Assembly: GCA_964016885.1 (NCBI GenBank)
Contig: OZ024740.1
Coordinates: 204,173,929-204,237,928 of the forward strand
Origin: Eledone cirrhosa
Taxonomy: Eukaryota; Mollusca; Cephalopoda; Octopoda; Eledonidae
Reading direction: 5' to 3'
DNA: 64,000 nucleotides
Positions 1-14,600 of this stretch are shown in pieces. How positions within the stretch are numbered: position 1 is the first letter of the stretch; each line of letters begins with the position of its first letter. The notes beneath the pieces were generated by a model. The model worked only from the letters and a program-made list of their open reading frames with translations. It did not search any database and had not been told where the DNA came from. The position numbers and the translations under genes are program-made.

Positions 1-50
1 TAGAGAGACGTTACACTATGTCCCCTAACATTCAATACCACTGTCAGGGT

Positions 51-1990
51 GTGTTTTATCTACAGGTATAGAGATATATACTGGATAGTAGAGAGACGTT
101 AGACTATGTCCCCTACCATTGAATACCACTGTCAGGGTGTGTGGTATCTACAGGTATAGAGATATATACTGGACAGTAGAGAGACGTTACACTATGTCCC
201 CTACCATTGAATACCACTGTCAGGGTGTGTTGTATCTACAGGTATAGAGATATATACTGGACAGTAGAGAGACGTTACACTATGTCCCCTACCATTGAAT
301 ACCACTGTCAGGGTGTGTTGTATCTACAGATGTAGAGATATATACTGGACAGTAGAGAGACGTTACAATATGTCCCCTACCATTGAATACCACTGTCTGG
401 GTGTGTTGTATCTACAGATGTAGAGATATATACTGGACAGTAGAGAGATGTTACACTATGTCCCCTACCATTGAATACCACTGTCAGGGTGTGTTGTATC
501 TACAGATGTAAAGATATCTACTGGACAGTAGAGAGACGTTACACTATGTCCCCAACCATTCAATACCACTGTCTGGGTGTGTTGTATCTACAGATGTAGA
601 GATATATACTGAACAGTAGAGAGACGTTACACTATGTCCCCTACCATTCAATACCACAGTCAGGGTGTGTTGTATCTACAGGTATAGAGATATATACTGC
701 ATATTAGAGAGACGTTACACTATGTCCCGTACCATTGAATACCACTGTCTGGGTGTGTTGTATCTACAAGTATAGAGATATATACTGGATAGTACCGAGA
801 CGTTACACTATGTCCCCTACCATTGAATACCACTGTCAGGGTGTGTTGTATCTACAGATATAGAGATATATACTGGACAGTAGAAAGACGTTACACTATG
901 TCCCCTACCATTCAATACCACTGTCAGGGTGTGTTGTATCTACAGATATAGAGATATATACTGGACAGTAGAGAGACGTTACACTATGTCCCCTAACATT
1001 CAATACCACTGTCAGGGTGTGTTTTATCTACAGGTATAGAGATATATACTGGATAGTAGAGAGACGTTAGACTATGTCCCCTACCATTGAATACCACTGT
1101 CAGGGTGTGTGGTATCTACAGGTATAGAGATATATACTGGACAGTAGAGAGACGTTACACTATGTCCCCTACCATTGAATACCACTGTCAGGATGTGTTG
1201 TATCTACAGGTATAGAGATATATACTGGACAGTAGAGAGACGTTACACTATGTCCCCTACCATTGAATACCACTGTCAGGGTGTGTTGTATCTACAGATG
1301 TAAAGATATCTACTGGACAGTAGAGAGACGTTACACTAAGTCCCCAACCATTCAATACCACTGTCTGGGTGTGTTGTATCTACAGATGTAGAGATATATA
1401 CTGAACAGTAGAGAGACGTTACACTATGTCCCCTACCATTCAATACCACAGTCAGGGTGTGTTGTATCTACAGGTATAGAGATATATACTGGATATTAGA
1501 GAGACGTTACACTATGTCCCGTACCATTGAATACCACTGTCTGGGTGTGTTGTATCTACAAGTATAGAGATATATACTGGATAGTACCGAGACGTTACAC
1601 TATGTCCCCTACCATTGAATACCACTGTCAGGGTGTGTTGTATCTACAGATATAGAGATATATACTGGACAGTAGAAAGACGTTACACTATGTCCCCTAC
1701 CATTCAATACCACTGTCAGGGTGTGTTGTATCTACAGATATAGAGATATATACTGGACAGTAGAGAGACGTTACACTATGTCCCCTACCATTGAATACCA
1801 CTGTCTGTGTGTGTTGTATCTACAAGTATAGAGATATATACTGGACAGTAGAGAGGCGTTACACTATGTCCCCTACCATTGAATACCACTGTCAGGGTGT
1901 GTTGTATCTACAGATGTGCGAAATATACTGGACAGTAGAGAGACGTGACACTATGACCCCTACCATTGAATACCACTGTCAGGGTGTGTT
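51..1990. repeat. 11-monomer (968-bp) higher-order repeat, two copies
   Basis: The diagnostic variant GTGTTTTATC occurs at 51 and again at 1,019, exactly 968 bp (11 x 88) apart. The order of neighbouring variants (GTGTGGTATC, the ATATTAGAGAG monomer, the ATAGTACCGAG monomer, the CAGTAGAAAGACG monomer) is repeated with few changes. This is a local duplication of a block of monomers inside the satellite. The limits are approximate, since the left end lies outside the window. Confidence 0.8.
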
Positions 1991-2604
1991 GTATCTACAA
2001 GTATAGAGATATACACTGGATAGTAGCGAGACGTTACACTATGTACCCTACCATCGAATACCACTGTCAGGGTGTGTTGTATCTACAGATGTGCGAAATA
2101 TACTGGACAGTAGAGAGATGGTACACTATGTCCCCTACCATTGAATACCACTGTCAGGGTGTGTTGTATCTACAGATGTAAAGATATCTACTGGACAGTA
2201 GAGAGACGTTACACTATGTCCCCTACCATTCAATACCACTGTCTGGGTGTGTTGTATCTACAGATGTAGAGATATATACTGAACAGTAGAGAGACGTTAA
2301 ACTATGTCCCCTACCATTCAATACCACTGTCAGGGTGTGTTGTATCTACAAGTATAGAGATATACACTGGACAGTAGAGAGACGTTACACTATGTCCCCT
2401 ACCATTGAATACCATTGTCAGGGTGTGTTGTATCTACAGATGTAGAGATATATACTGGACAGTAGAGGGGTTAAACTATGTCCCCTACCATTGAATACCA
2501 CTGTCAGGGTGTGTTGTATCTACAGATATAGAGATATATACTGGACAGTAGAGAGACGTTACACTATGTCCCCTACCATTGAATACCACTGTCTGGGTGT
2601 GTTG

Positions 2605-3920
2605 TATCTTCAGATGTAGAGATATATACTGGACAGTAGAGAGACGTTACACTATGTCCCCTAACATTCAATACCACTGTCAGGGTGTGTTTTATCTACA
2701 GGTATAGAGATATATACTGGATAGTAGAGAGACGTTAGACTATGTCCCCTACCATTGAATACCACTGTCAGGGTGTGTGGTATCTACAGGTATAGAGATA
2801 TATACTGGACAGTAGAGAGACGTTACACTATGTCCCCTACCATTGAATACCATTGGCAGGGTGTGTTGTATCTACAGATGTAGAGATATATACTGGACAG
2901 TAGAGGGGTTAAACTATGTCCCCTACCATTGAATACCACTGTCAGGGTGTGTTGTATCTACAGATATAGAGATATATACTGGACAGTAGAGAGACGTTAC
3001 ACTATGTCCCCTACCATTGAATACCACTGTCTGGGTGTGTTGTATCTTCAGATGTAGAGATATATACTGGACAGTAGAGAGACGTTACACTATGTCCCCT
3101 ATCATTCAATACCACTGTCAGGGTGTGTTTTATCTACAGGTATAGAGATATATACTGGATAGTAGAGAGACGTTAGACTATGTCCCCTACCATTGAATAC
3201 CACTGTCAGGGTGTGTGGTATCTACAGGTATAGAGATATATACTGGACAGTAGAGAGACGTTACACTATGTCCCCTACCATTGAATACCATTGGCAGGGT
3301 GTGTTGTATCTACAGATGTAGAGATATATACTGGACAGTAGAGGGGTTAAACTATGTCCCCTACCATTGAATACCACTGTCAGGGTGTGTTGTATCTACA
3401 GATATAGAGATATATACTGGACAGTAGAGAGACGTTACACTATGTCCCCTACCATTGAATACCACTGTCTGGGTGTGTTGTATCTTCAGATGTAGAGATA
3501 TATACTGGACAGTAGAGAGACGTTACACTATGTCCCCTACCATTGAATACCACTGTCAGGGTGTGTTGTATCTACAGGTATAGAGATATATACTGGACAG
3601 TAGAGAGACGTTACACTATGTCCCCTACCATTGAATACCACTGTCAGGGTGTGTTGTATCTACAGATGTAAAGATATCTATTGGACAGTAGAGAGACGTT
3701 ACACTATGTCCCCAACCATTCAATACCACTGTCTGGGTGTGTTGTATCTACAGATGTAGAGATATATACTGAACAGTAGAGAGACGTTATACTATGTCCC
3801 CTACCATTCAATACCACTGTCAGGGTGTGTTGTATCTACAGGTATAGAGATATATACTGGATATTAGAGAGACGTTACACTATGTCCCGTACCATTGAAT
3901 ACCACTGTCTGGGTGTGTTG
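2605..3920. repeat. 5-monomer (438-bp) higher-order repeat, three copies
   Basis: The rare TATCTTCAG variant lies at 2,605, 3,043 and 3,481, at a constant spacing of 438 bp (five monomers, one of them the 2-bp-shorter GAGGGGTTA form). The monomers between follow the same order each time: GTTTTATC, GTGTGGTATC, ATTGGCAGGG, GAGGGGTTA. This is a compact triplication by unequal exchange or replication slippage. The third copy is incomplete. Confidence 0.8.
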
Positions 3921-6900
3921 TATCTACAAGTATAGAGATATATACTGGATAGTACCGAGACGTTACACTATGTCCCCTACCATTGAATACCACTGTCAGG
4001 GTGTGTTGTATCTACAGATATAGAGATATATACTGGACAGTAGAAAGACGTTACACTATGTCCCCTACCATTCAATACCACTGTCAGGGTGTGTTGTATC
4101 TACAATATAGAGATATATACTGGACAGTAGAGAGACGTTACACTATGTCCCCTACCATTGAATAGCACTGTCAGGGTGTGTTTTATCTACAGATGTAGAG
4201 ATATATACTGGACAGTAGAGAGACGTTACACTATGTCCCCTACCATTAAATACCACTGTCAGGGTGTGTTATATCTACAGATGTAGAGATATATACTGGG
4301 CAGTAGAGAGACGTTACACTATGTCCCCTACCATTGAATACCACTGTCAGGGTGTGTTGTATCTACAGATATAGAGATATAAACTGGACAGTAGAGACAC
4401 GTTACACTATGTCCCCTACCATTCAATACCACTGTCAGGGTGTGTTGTATCTACAGATGTAGAGATATATACTGGTCAGTAGAGAGACGTTACACTATGT
4501 CCCCTACCATTCAATACCACTGTCTGGGTGTGTTATATCTACAAGTATAGAGATATATACTGGATAGTACCGAGACGTTACACTATGTCCCCTACCATTT
4601 AATACCACTGTCAGGGTGTGTTGTATCTACAGGTATAGAGATATATACTGGACAGTAGAGAGATCTTACACTATGTCCCCTACCATTGAATACCACTGTC
4701 AGGGTGTCTTGTATCTACAGATGTAGAGATATATACTGGACAGTAGAGGGGTTACACTATGTCCCCTACCATTGAATACCACTGTCAGGGTGTGTTGTAT
4801 CTACAGATATAGAGATATATACTGGACAGTAGAGAGACGTTACACTATGTCCCCTAACATTGAATACGACTGTCAGGGTGTGTTGTATCTACAGGTATAG
4901 AGATATATACTTGACAGTAGAGACACGTTAAACTATGTCCCCTACCATTGAATACCACTGTCTGGGTGTGTTGTATCTACAAGTATAGACATATATACTG
5001 GACAGTAGAGAGACGTTACACTATGTCCCCTACCATGGAATACCACTGTCAGGGTGTGTTGTATCTACAGGTATAGAGATATGTACTGGACAGTAGAGAG
5101 ACGTTACACTATGTCCCCTACCATTGAATACCACTGTCAGGGTGTGTTGTATCTACAGATATAGAGATATATACTGGACAGTAGAAAGACGTTACACTAT
5201 GTCCCTACCATTGAATACCACTGTCAGGGTGTGTTGTATCTACAGATGTAGAGATATATACTGGACAGTAGTGAGACGTTACACTATGTCCCCTACCATT
5301 GAATACCGCTGTCAGGGTGTGTTGTATCTACAGATGTAGAAATATATACTGGACAGTAGAGAGACGTTACACTATGTCCCCTACCATGGAATACCACTGT
5401 CAGGGTGTGTTGTATCTACAGGTATAGAGATATATACTGGGCAGTAGAGAGACGTTACACTATGTCCCCTACCATTGAATACCACTGTCAGGGTGTGTTG
5501 TATCTACAAATTTAGAGATATACACTGGACAGTAAAGAGACGTTACACTATGTCCCCTACCATTCAATACCACTGTCATGGTGTGTTGTATCTACAGGTA
5601 TAGAGATATACACTGCACAGTAGAGAGACGTTACACTATGTCCCCTACCATAAAATACCACTGTCAGGGTGTGTTGTATCTACAGATATAGAGATATATA
5701 CTGGACAGTAGAGAGACGTTACACTATGTCCCCTACCATTGAATACCACTGTCTGGGTGTGTTGTATCTTCAGATGTAGAGATATATACTGGACAGTAGA
5801 GAGACGTTACACTATGTCCCCTAACATTCAATACCACTGTCAGGGTGTGTTTTATCTACAGGTATAGAGATATATACTGGATAGTAGAGAGACGTTACAC
5901 TATGTCCCCTACCATTGAATACCACTGTCAGGGTGTGTGGTATCTACAGGTATAGAGATATATACTGGACAGTAGAGAGACGTTACACTATGTCCCCTAC
6001 CATTGAATACCACTGTCAGGGTGTGTTGTATCTACAGGTATAGAGATATATACTGGACAGTAGAGAGACGTTACACTATGTCCCCTACCATTGAATACCA
6101 CTGTCAGGGTGTGTTGTATCTACAGATGTAGAGATATATACTGGACAGTAGAGAGACGTTACACTATGTCCCCTACCATTGAATACCACTGTCTGAGTGT
6201 GTTGTATCTACAGACATAGAGATATATACTGGACAGTAGAGAGATGTTACACTATGTCCCCTACCATTGAATACCACTGTCAGGGTGTGTTGTATCTACA
6301 GATGTAAAGATATATACTGGACAGTAGAGAGACGTTACACTATGTCCCCAACCATTCAATACCACTGTCTGGGTGTGTTGTATCTACAGATGTAGAGATA
6401 TATACTGAACAGTAGAGAGACGTTACACTATGTCCCCTACCATTCAATACCACTGTCAGGGTGTGTTGTATCTACAGGTATAGAGATATATACTGGATAT
6501 TAGAGAGACGTTACACTATGTCCCGTACCATTGAATACCACTGTCTGGGTGTGTTGTATCTACAAGTATAGAGATATATACTGGATAGTACCGAGACGTT
6601 ACACTATGTCCCCTACCATTGAATACCACTGTCAGGGTGTGTTGTATCTACAGATATAGAGATATATACTGGACAGTAGAAAGACGTTACACTATGTCCC
6701 CTACCATTCAAATACCACTGTCAGGGTGTGTTGTATCTACAGATATAGAGATATATACTGGACAGTAGAGAAACGTTACACTATGTCCCCTACCATTGAA
6801 TACCACTGTCTGTGTGTGTTGTATCTACAAGTATAGAGATATATACTGGACAGTAGAGAGGCGTTACAATATGTCCCCTACCATTGAATACCACTGTCAG

Positions 6901-9900
6901 GGTGTGTTGTATCTACAGATGTGCGAAATATACTGGACAGTAGAGAGACGTGACACTATGACCCCTACCATTGAATACAACTGTCAGGGTGTGTTGTATC
7001 TACAAGTATAGAGATATACACTGGATAGTAGCGAGACGTTACACTATGTACCCTACCATCGAATACCACTGTCTGGGTGTGTTGTATCTACAGATGTAGA
7101 GTTATATACTGGACAGTAGAGAGATGTTACACTATGTCCCCTACCATTGAATACCACTGTCAGGGTGTGTTGTATCTACAGATGTAAAGATATCTACTGG
7201 ACAGTAGAGAGACGTTACACTATGTCCCCTACCATTCAATACCACTGTCTGGGTGTGTTGTATCTACAGATGTAGAGATATATACTGAACAGTAGAGAGA
7301 CGTTAAACTATGTGCCCTACCATTCAATACCACTGTCAGGGTGTGTTGTATCTACAAGTATAGAGATATACACTGGACAGTAGAGAGACGTTACACTATG
7401 TCCCCTACCATTCAATACCACTGTCAGGGTGTGTTGTATCTACAGGTATAGAGATATATACTGGAGAGTAGAGAGACGTTACACTATGTCCCCTACCATT
7501 GAATAGCACTGTCAGGGTGTGTTTTATCTACAGATGTAGAGATATATACTGGACAGTAGAGAGACGTTACACTATGTCCCCTACCATTGAATACCACTGT
7601 CAGGGTGTGTTATATCTACAGATGTAGAGATATATACTGGACAGTAGAGAGACGTTACACTATGTCCCCTACCATTGAATACCACTGTCTGGGTGTGTTG
7701 TATCTACAGATGTAGAGATATATACTGGACAGTAGAGAGACGTTACACTATGTCCCCTACCATTCAATACCACTGTCAGGGTGTGTTGTATCTACAGGTA
7801 TAGAGATATATACTGGACAGTAGAGAGAACTTACACTATGTCCCCTACCATTGAATACCACTGTCAGGGTGTGTTGTATCTACAGATGTAGAGATATATA
7901 CTGGACAGTAGAGGGGTTACACTATGTCCCCTACCATTGAATACCACTGTCAGGGTGTGTTGTATCTACAGATATAGAGATATATACTGGACAGTAGAGA
8001 GACGTTACACTATGTCCCCTAACATTGAATACCACTGTCAGGGTGTGTTGTATCTACAAATGTAGAGATATATACTGGTCAGTAGAGAGACGTTACACTA
8101 TGTCCCCTAACATTGAATACGACTGTCAGGGTGTGTTGTATCTACAGGTATAGAGATATATACTTGACAGTAGAGACACGTTAAACTATGTCCCCTACCA
8201 TTGAATACCACTGTCTGGGTGCGTTGTATCTACAAGTATAGACATATATACTGGACAGTAGAGAGACGTTACACTATGTCCCCTACCATGGAATACCACT
8301 GTCTGGGTGTGTTGTATCTACAGGTATAGAGATATATTCTGGACAGTAGAGAGACGTTACACTATGTCCCCTACCATTGAATACCACTGTCAGGGTGTGT
8401 TGTATCTACAGATGTAGAGATATATACTGGACAGTAGAGAGACGTTACACTATGTCCCCTACCATTGAATACCACTGTCTGGGTGTGTTGTATCTACAGA
8501 CGTAGAGATATATACTGGACAGTAGAGAGATGTTACACTATGTCCCCTACCATTGAATACCACTGTCAGGGTGTGTTGTATCTACAGATGTAAAGATATC
8601 TACTGGACAGTTGAGAGACGTTACACTATGTCCCCAACCATTCAATACCACTGTCTGGGTGTGTTGTATCTACAGATGTAGAGATATATACTGAACAGTA
8701 GAGAGACGTTACACTATGTCCCGTAACATTGAATACCACAGTCTGGGTGTGTTGTATCTACAAGTATAGAGATATATACTGGATAGTACCGAGACGTTAC
8801 ACTATGTCCCCTACCATTGAATACCACTGTCAGGGTGTGTTGTATCTACAGATGTAGGGATATATACTGGACAGTAGAGAGACGTTACACTATGTCCCCT
8901 ACCATTGAATACCACTGTCTGGGTGTGTTGTATCTACAGATGTAGAGATATATACTGGACAGTAGAGAGATGTTACACTATGTCCCCTACCTTTGAATAC
9001 CACTGTCAGGGTGTGTTGTATCTACATATGTAAAGATATCTACTGGACAGTAGAGAGACGTTACACTATGTCCCCTACCATTCAATACCACTGTCAGGGT
9101 GTGTTGTATCTACAGGTATAGAGATATATACTGGATAGTAGAGAGACGTTACAGTATGTCCCCTACCATTGAATACCACTGTCAGGGTGTGTTGTATCTA
9201 CATATGTAAAGATATCTACTGGACAGTAGAGAAACGTTACACTATGTCCCCTACCATTCAATACCACTGTCTGGGTGTGTTGTATCTACAGATGTAGAGA
9301 TATATACTGGACAGTAGAGAGACGTTACACTATGTCCCCTACCATTCAATACCACTGTCAGGGTGTGTTGTATCTACAGGTATAGAGATATATACTGGAT
9401 AGTAGACAGACGTTACACTATGTCCCGTACCATTGAATACCACTGTCTGGGTGTGTTGTATCTACAAGTATAGAGATATATACTGGATAGTACCGAGACG
9501 TTACACTATGTCCCCTACCATTGAATACCACTGTCAGAGTGTGTTGTATCTACAGATATAGAGATATATACTGGACAGTAGAAAGACGTTACACTATGTC
9601 CCCTACCATTCAATACCACTGTCAGGGTGTGTTGTATCTACAGATATAGAGATATATACTGGACAGTAGAGAGACGTTACACTATGTCCCCTACCATTGA
9701 ATACCACTGTCTGGGTGTGTTGTATCTACAGATATAGAGATATATACTGGACAGAAGAGAGACGTTACACTATGTACCCTACCATGGAATACCACTGTCA
9801 GGGTGTGTTGTATCTACAGATATAGAGATATATACTGGACAGTAGAGAGACGTTACACTATGTCCCCTACCATTGAATACCACTGTCAGGGTGTGTTATA

Positions 9901-11640
9901 TCTACAGACGTAGAGATATATACTGGGCAGTAGAGAGACGTTAGACTATGTCCCCTACCATTGAATACCACTGTCTGGGTGTGTTGTATCTACAGGTATA
10001 GAGATATACACTGGACAGTAGTGAAACGTTACACTATGTCCCCTACCATTCAATACCACTGTCAGGGTGTGTTGTATCTACAGGTGTAGAGATATATACT
10101 GGACAGTAGAGAGACGTTACACTATGTCCCCTACCATTGAATACCACTGTCAGGGTGTGTTGTATCTACAGATTTGCGAAATATACTGGACAGTAGAGAG
10201 ACGTGACACTATGTCCCCTACCATTGAATACCACTGTCAGGGTGTGTTGTGTCTACAGATATAGAGATATATACTGGACAGTAGAGGGACGTTACACTAT
10301 GCCCCCTACCATTGAATACCACTGTCTGGGTGTGTTGTATCTACAGATATAGAGATATATACTGGACAGTAGAGAGACGTTACACTATGTACCCTACCAT
10401 TGAATACCACTGTCAGGGTGTGTTGTATCTACAGATGTAGAGATATACACTGGACAGTAGAGAAACGTTACACTATGTCCCCTACCATTGAATACCACTG
10501 TCAGGGTGTGTTGTATCCACAGATATAGAGATATATACTGGACAGTAGAGAGACTTTACACTATGTCCTCTACCATTGAATACCACTGTCTGGGTGTGTT
10601 GTATCTACAGATGTAGAGATATACACTGGACAGTAGAGACACGTTACACTATGTCCCCTACCATTCAATACCACTGTCAGGGTGTGTTGTATCTACAGGT
10701 ATAGAGATATAAACTGGACAGTAGAGACACGTTACACTATGTCCCCTACCATTCAATACCACTGTCTGGGTGTGTTTTATCTACAGATATAGAGATATAC
10801 ACTGGACAGTAGAGTGACGTTACACTATGTCCCCTACCATTGAATACCACTGTCAGGGTGTGTTGTATCTACAAATTTAGAGATATACACTGGACAGTAA
10901 AGAGACGTTACACTATGTCCCCTACCATTCAATACCACTGTCATGGTGTGTTGTATCTACAAGTATAGAGATATACACTGGACAGTAGAGTGACGTTACA
11001 CTATGTCCTCTACCATTCAATACCACTGTCTGGGTGTGTTGTATCTACAGATATAGAGATATACACTGGACAGTAGAGTGACGTTACACTATGTCCTCTA
11101 CCATTCAATACCACTGTCTGGGTGTGTTGTATCTACAGATATAGAGATATATACTGCATAGTAGAGAGACGTTACACTATGTCCCCTACCATTGAATACC
11201 ACTGTCAGGGTGTGTTGTATCTACAGATGTAGAGATATATACTGGACAGTAGAGAGACGTTACACTATGTCCCCTACCATTGAATACCACTGTCAGGGTG
11301 TGTTGTATCTACAGATATAGAGATATATACTGGACAGTAGAGAGACGTTACACTATGTCTCCTACCATTGAATACCACTGTCAGGGTGTGTTGTATCTAC
11401 AAGTATAGAGATATACACTGGACAGTAGAGAGACGTTACTCTATGTCCCCTAACATTGAATACCACTGTCAGGGTGTGTTGTATCTACAAGTATAGAGAT
11501 ATACACTGGACAGTAGAGAGACGTTACACTATGTCCCCTAACATTGAATACCACTGTCAGGGTGTGTTGTATCTACAAGTATAGAGATATACACTGGACA
11601 GTAGAGAGACGTTACACTATGTCCCCTACCATTGAATACC

Positions 11641-14600
11641 ATTGTCAGGGTGTGTTGTATCTACAGATGTAGAGATATATACTGGACAGTAGAGGGGTTA
11701 AACCATGTCCCCTACCATTGAATACCACTGTCAGGGTGTGTTGTATCTACAGATATAGAGATATATACTGGACAGTAGAGAGACGTTACACTATGTCCCC
11801 TACCATTGAATACCACTGTCTGGGTGTGTTGTATCTTCAGATGTAGAGATATATACTGGACAGTAGAGAGACGTTACACTATGTCCCCTACCATTCAAAA
11901 CCACTGTCAGGGTGTGTTTTATCTACAGGTATAGAGATATATACTGGACAGTAGAGAGACGTTACACTATGTCCCCTACCATTGAATACCACTGTCAGGG
12001 TGTGTTGTATCTACAGGTATAGAGATATATACTGGACAGTAGAGAGACGTTACACTATGTCCCCTACCATTGAATACCAGTCAGGGTGTGTTGTATCTAC
12101 AGGTATAGAGATATATACTGGACAGTAGAGAGACGTTACACTATGTCCCCTACCATTGAATACCAGTCAGGGTGTGTTGTGTCTACAGATGTAGAGATAT
12201 ATACTGGACAGTAGAGAGACGTTACACTATGTCCCCTACCATTGAATACCACTGTCTGGGTGTGTTGTATCTACAGATGTAGAGATATATACTGGACAGT
12301 AGAGAGATGTTACACTATCTCCCCTACCATTGAATACCACTGTCAGGGTGTGTTGTATCTACATATGTACAGATATCTACTGGACAGTAGAGAGACGTTA
12401 CACTATGTCCCCTACCATTCAATACCACTGTCTGGGTGTGTTGTATCTACAGATGTAGAGATATATACTGAACAGTAGAGAGACGTTACACTATGGCCCC
12501 TACCATTCAATACCACTGTCAGGGTGTGTTGTATCTACAGGTATAGAGATATATACTGGATAGTAGAGAGACGTTACACTATGTCCCGTACCATTGAATA
12601 CCACTGTCTGGGTGTGTTGTATCTACAGATATAGAGATATATACTGGACAGTAGAAAGACGTTACACTATGTCCCCTACCATTCAATACCACTGTCAGGG
12701 TGTGTTGTATCTACAGATATAGAGATATATACTGGACAGAAGAGAGACGTTACACTATGTACCCTACCATGGAATACCACTGTCAGGGTGTGTTGTATCT
12801 ACAGATGTTGAGATATATACTGGACAGTAGAGACACGTTACACTATGTCCCCTACCATTGAATACCACTGTCAATGTGTGTTGTATCTACAGATATAGAG
12901 ATATATACTGGGCAGTAGAGAGAGGTTACACTATGTCCCCTACCATTGAATACCACTGTCTGGGTGTGTTGTATCTACAGGTATAGAGATATATACTGGA
13001 CAGTAGAGAGACGTTACACTATGTCCCCTACCATTCAATACCACTGTCAGGGTATGTTGTATCTACAGATATAGAGATATATACTGGACAGTAGAGAGAC
13101 GTTACACTATGTCCCCTACCATTGAATACCACTGTCAGGGTGTGTTATATCTACAGATGTAGAGATATATACTGGGCAGTAGAGAGACGTTAGACTATGT
13201 CCCCTACCATTGAATACCACTGTCAGGGTGTGTTGTATCTACAGGTATAGAGATATACACTGGACAGTAGAGAAACGTTACACTATGTCCCCTACCATTC
13301 AATACCACTGTCAGGGTGTGTTGTATCTACAGATGTAGAGATATATACTGGACAGTAGAGAGACGTTACACTATGTCCCCTACCATTGAATACCACTGTC
13401 AGGGTGTGTTGTATCTACAGATTTGCGAAATATACTGGACAGTAGAGAAACGTGACACTATGTCCCCTACCATTGAATACCACTGTCAGGGTGTGTTGTG
13501 TCTACAGATATAGAGATATATACTGGACAGTAGAGAGACGTTACACTATGCCCCCTACCATTGAATACCACTGTCTGGGTGTGTTGTATCTACAGATATA
13601 GAGATATATACTGGACAGTAGAGAGACGTTACACTATGTACCCTACCATTGAATACCACTATCAGGGTGTGTTGTATCTACAGATGTAGAGATATACACT
13701 GGACAGTAGAGAAACGTTACACTATGTCCCCTACCATTGAATACCACTGTCAGGGTGTGTTGTATCCACAGATATAGAGATATATACTGGACAGTAGAGA
13801 GACGTTACACTATGTCCCCTACCATTGAATACCACTGTCTGGGTGTGTTGTATCTACAGATGTAGAGATATATACTGGACAGTAGAGAGACGTTACACTA
13901 TGTCCCCTACCATTCAATGCCACTATCAGGGTGTGTTGTATCTACAGGTATAGAGATATATACTGGATAGTAGAGAGACGTTACACTATGTCCCCTACCA
14001 TTCAATACCACTGTCAGGGTGTGTTGTATCTACAAGTATATAGATATACACTGGACAGTAGAGAGACGTTACACTATGTCCCGTACCATTGAATACCACT
14101 GTCAGGGTGTGTTGTATCTACAGGTATAGAGATATATACTGGACAGTAGAGACACGTTACACTATGTCCCCTACCATTCAATACCACTGTCAGGGTGTGT
14201 TGTATCTACAAGTATATAGATATACACTGGACAGTAGAGAGACGTTACACTATGTCCCCTACCATTCAATACCACTGTCAGGGTGTGTTGTATCTACAGA
14301 TGTAGAGTTATATACTGAACAGTAGAGAGACGTTACACTATGTCCCCTACCATTCAATACCACTGTCTGGGTGTGTTGTATCTACAGGTATAGAGATATA
14401 TACTGGACAGTAGAGAGACGTTACTCTATGTCCCCTACCATTCAATACCACTGTCAGGGTGTGTTGTATCTACAGGTATAGAGATATATACTGGACAGTA
14501 GAGAGACGTTACTCTATGTCCCCTACCATTCAATACCACTGTCAGGGTGTGTTGTATCTACAGGTATAGAGATATATACTGGTCAGTAGAGAGACGTTAC

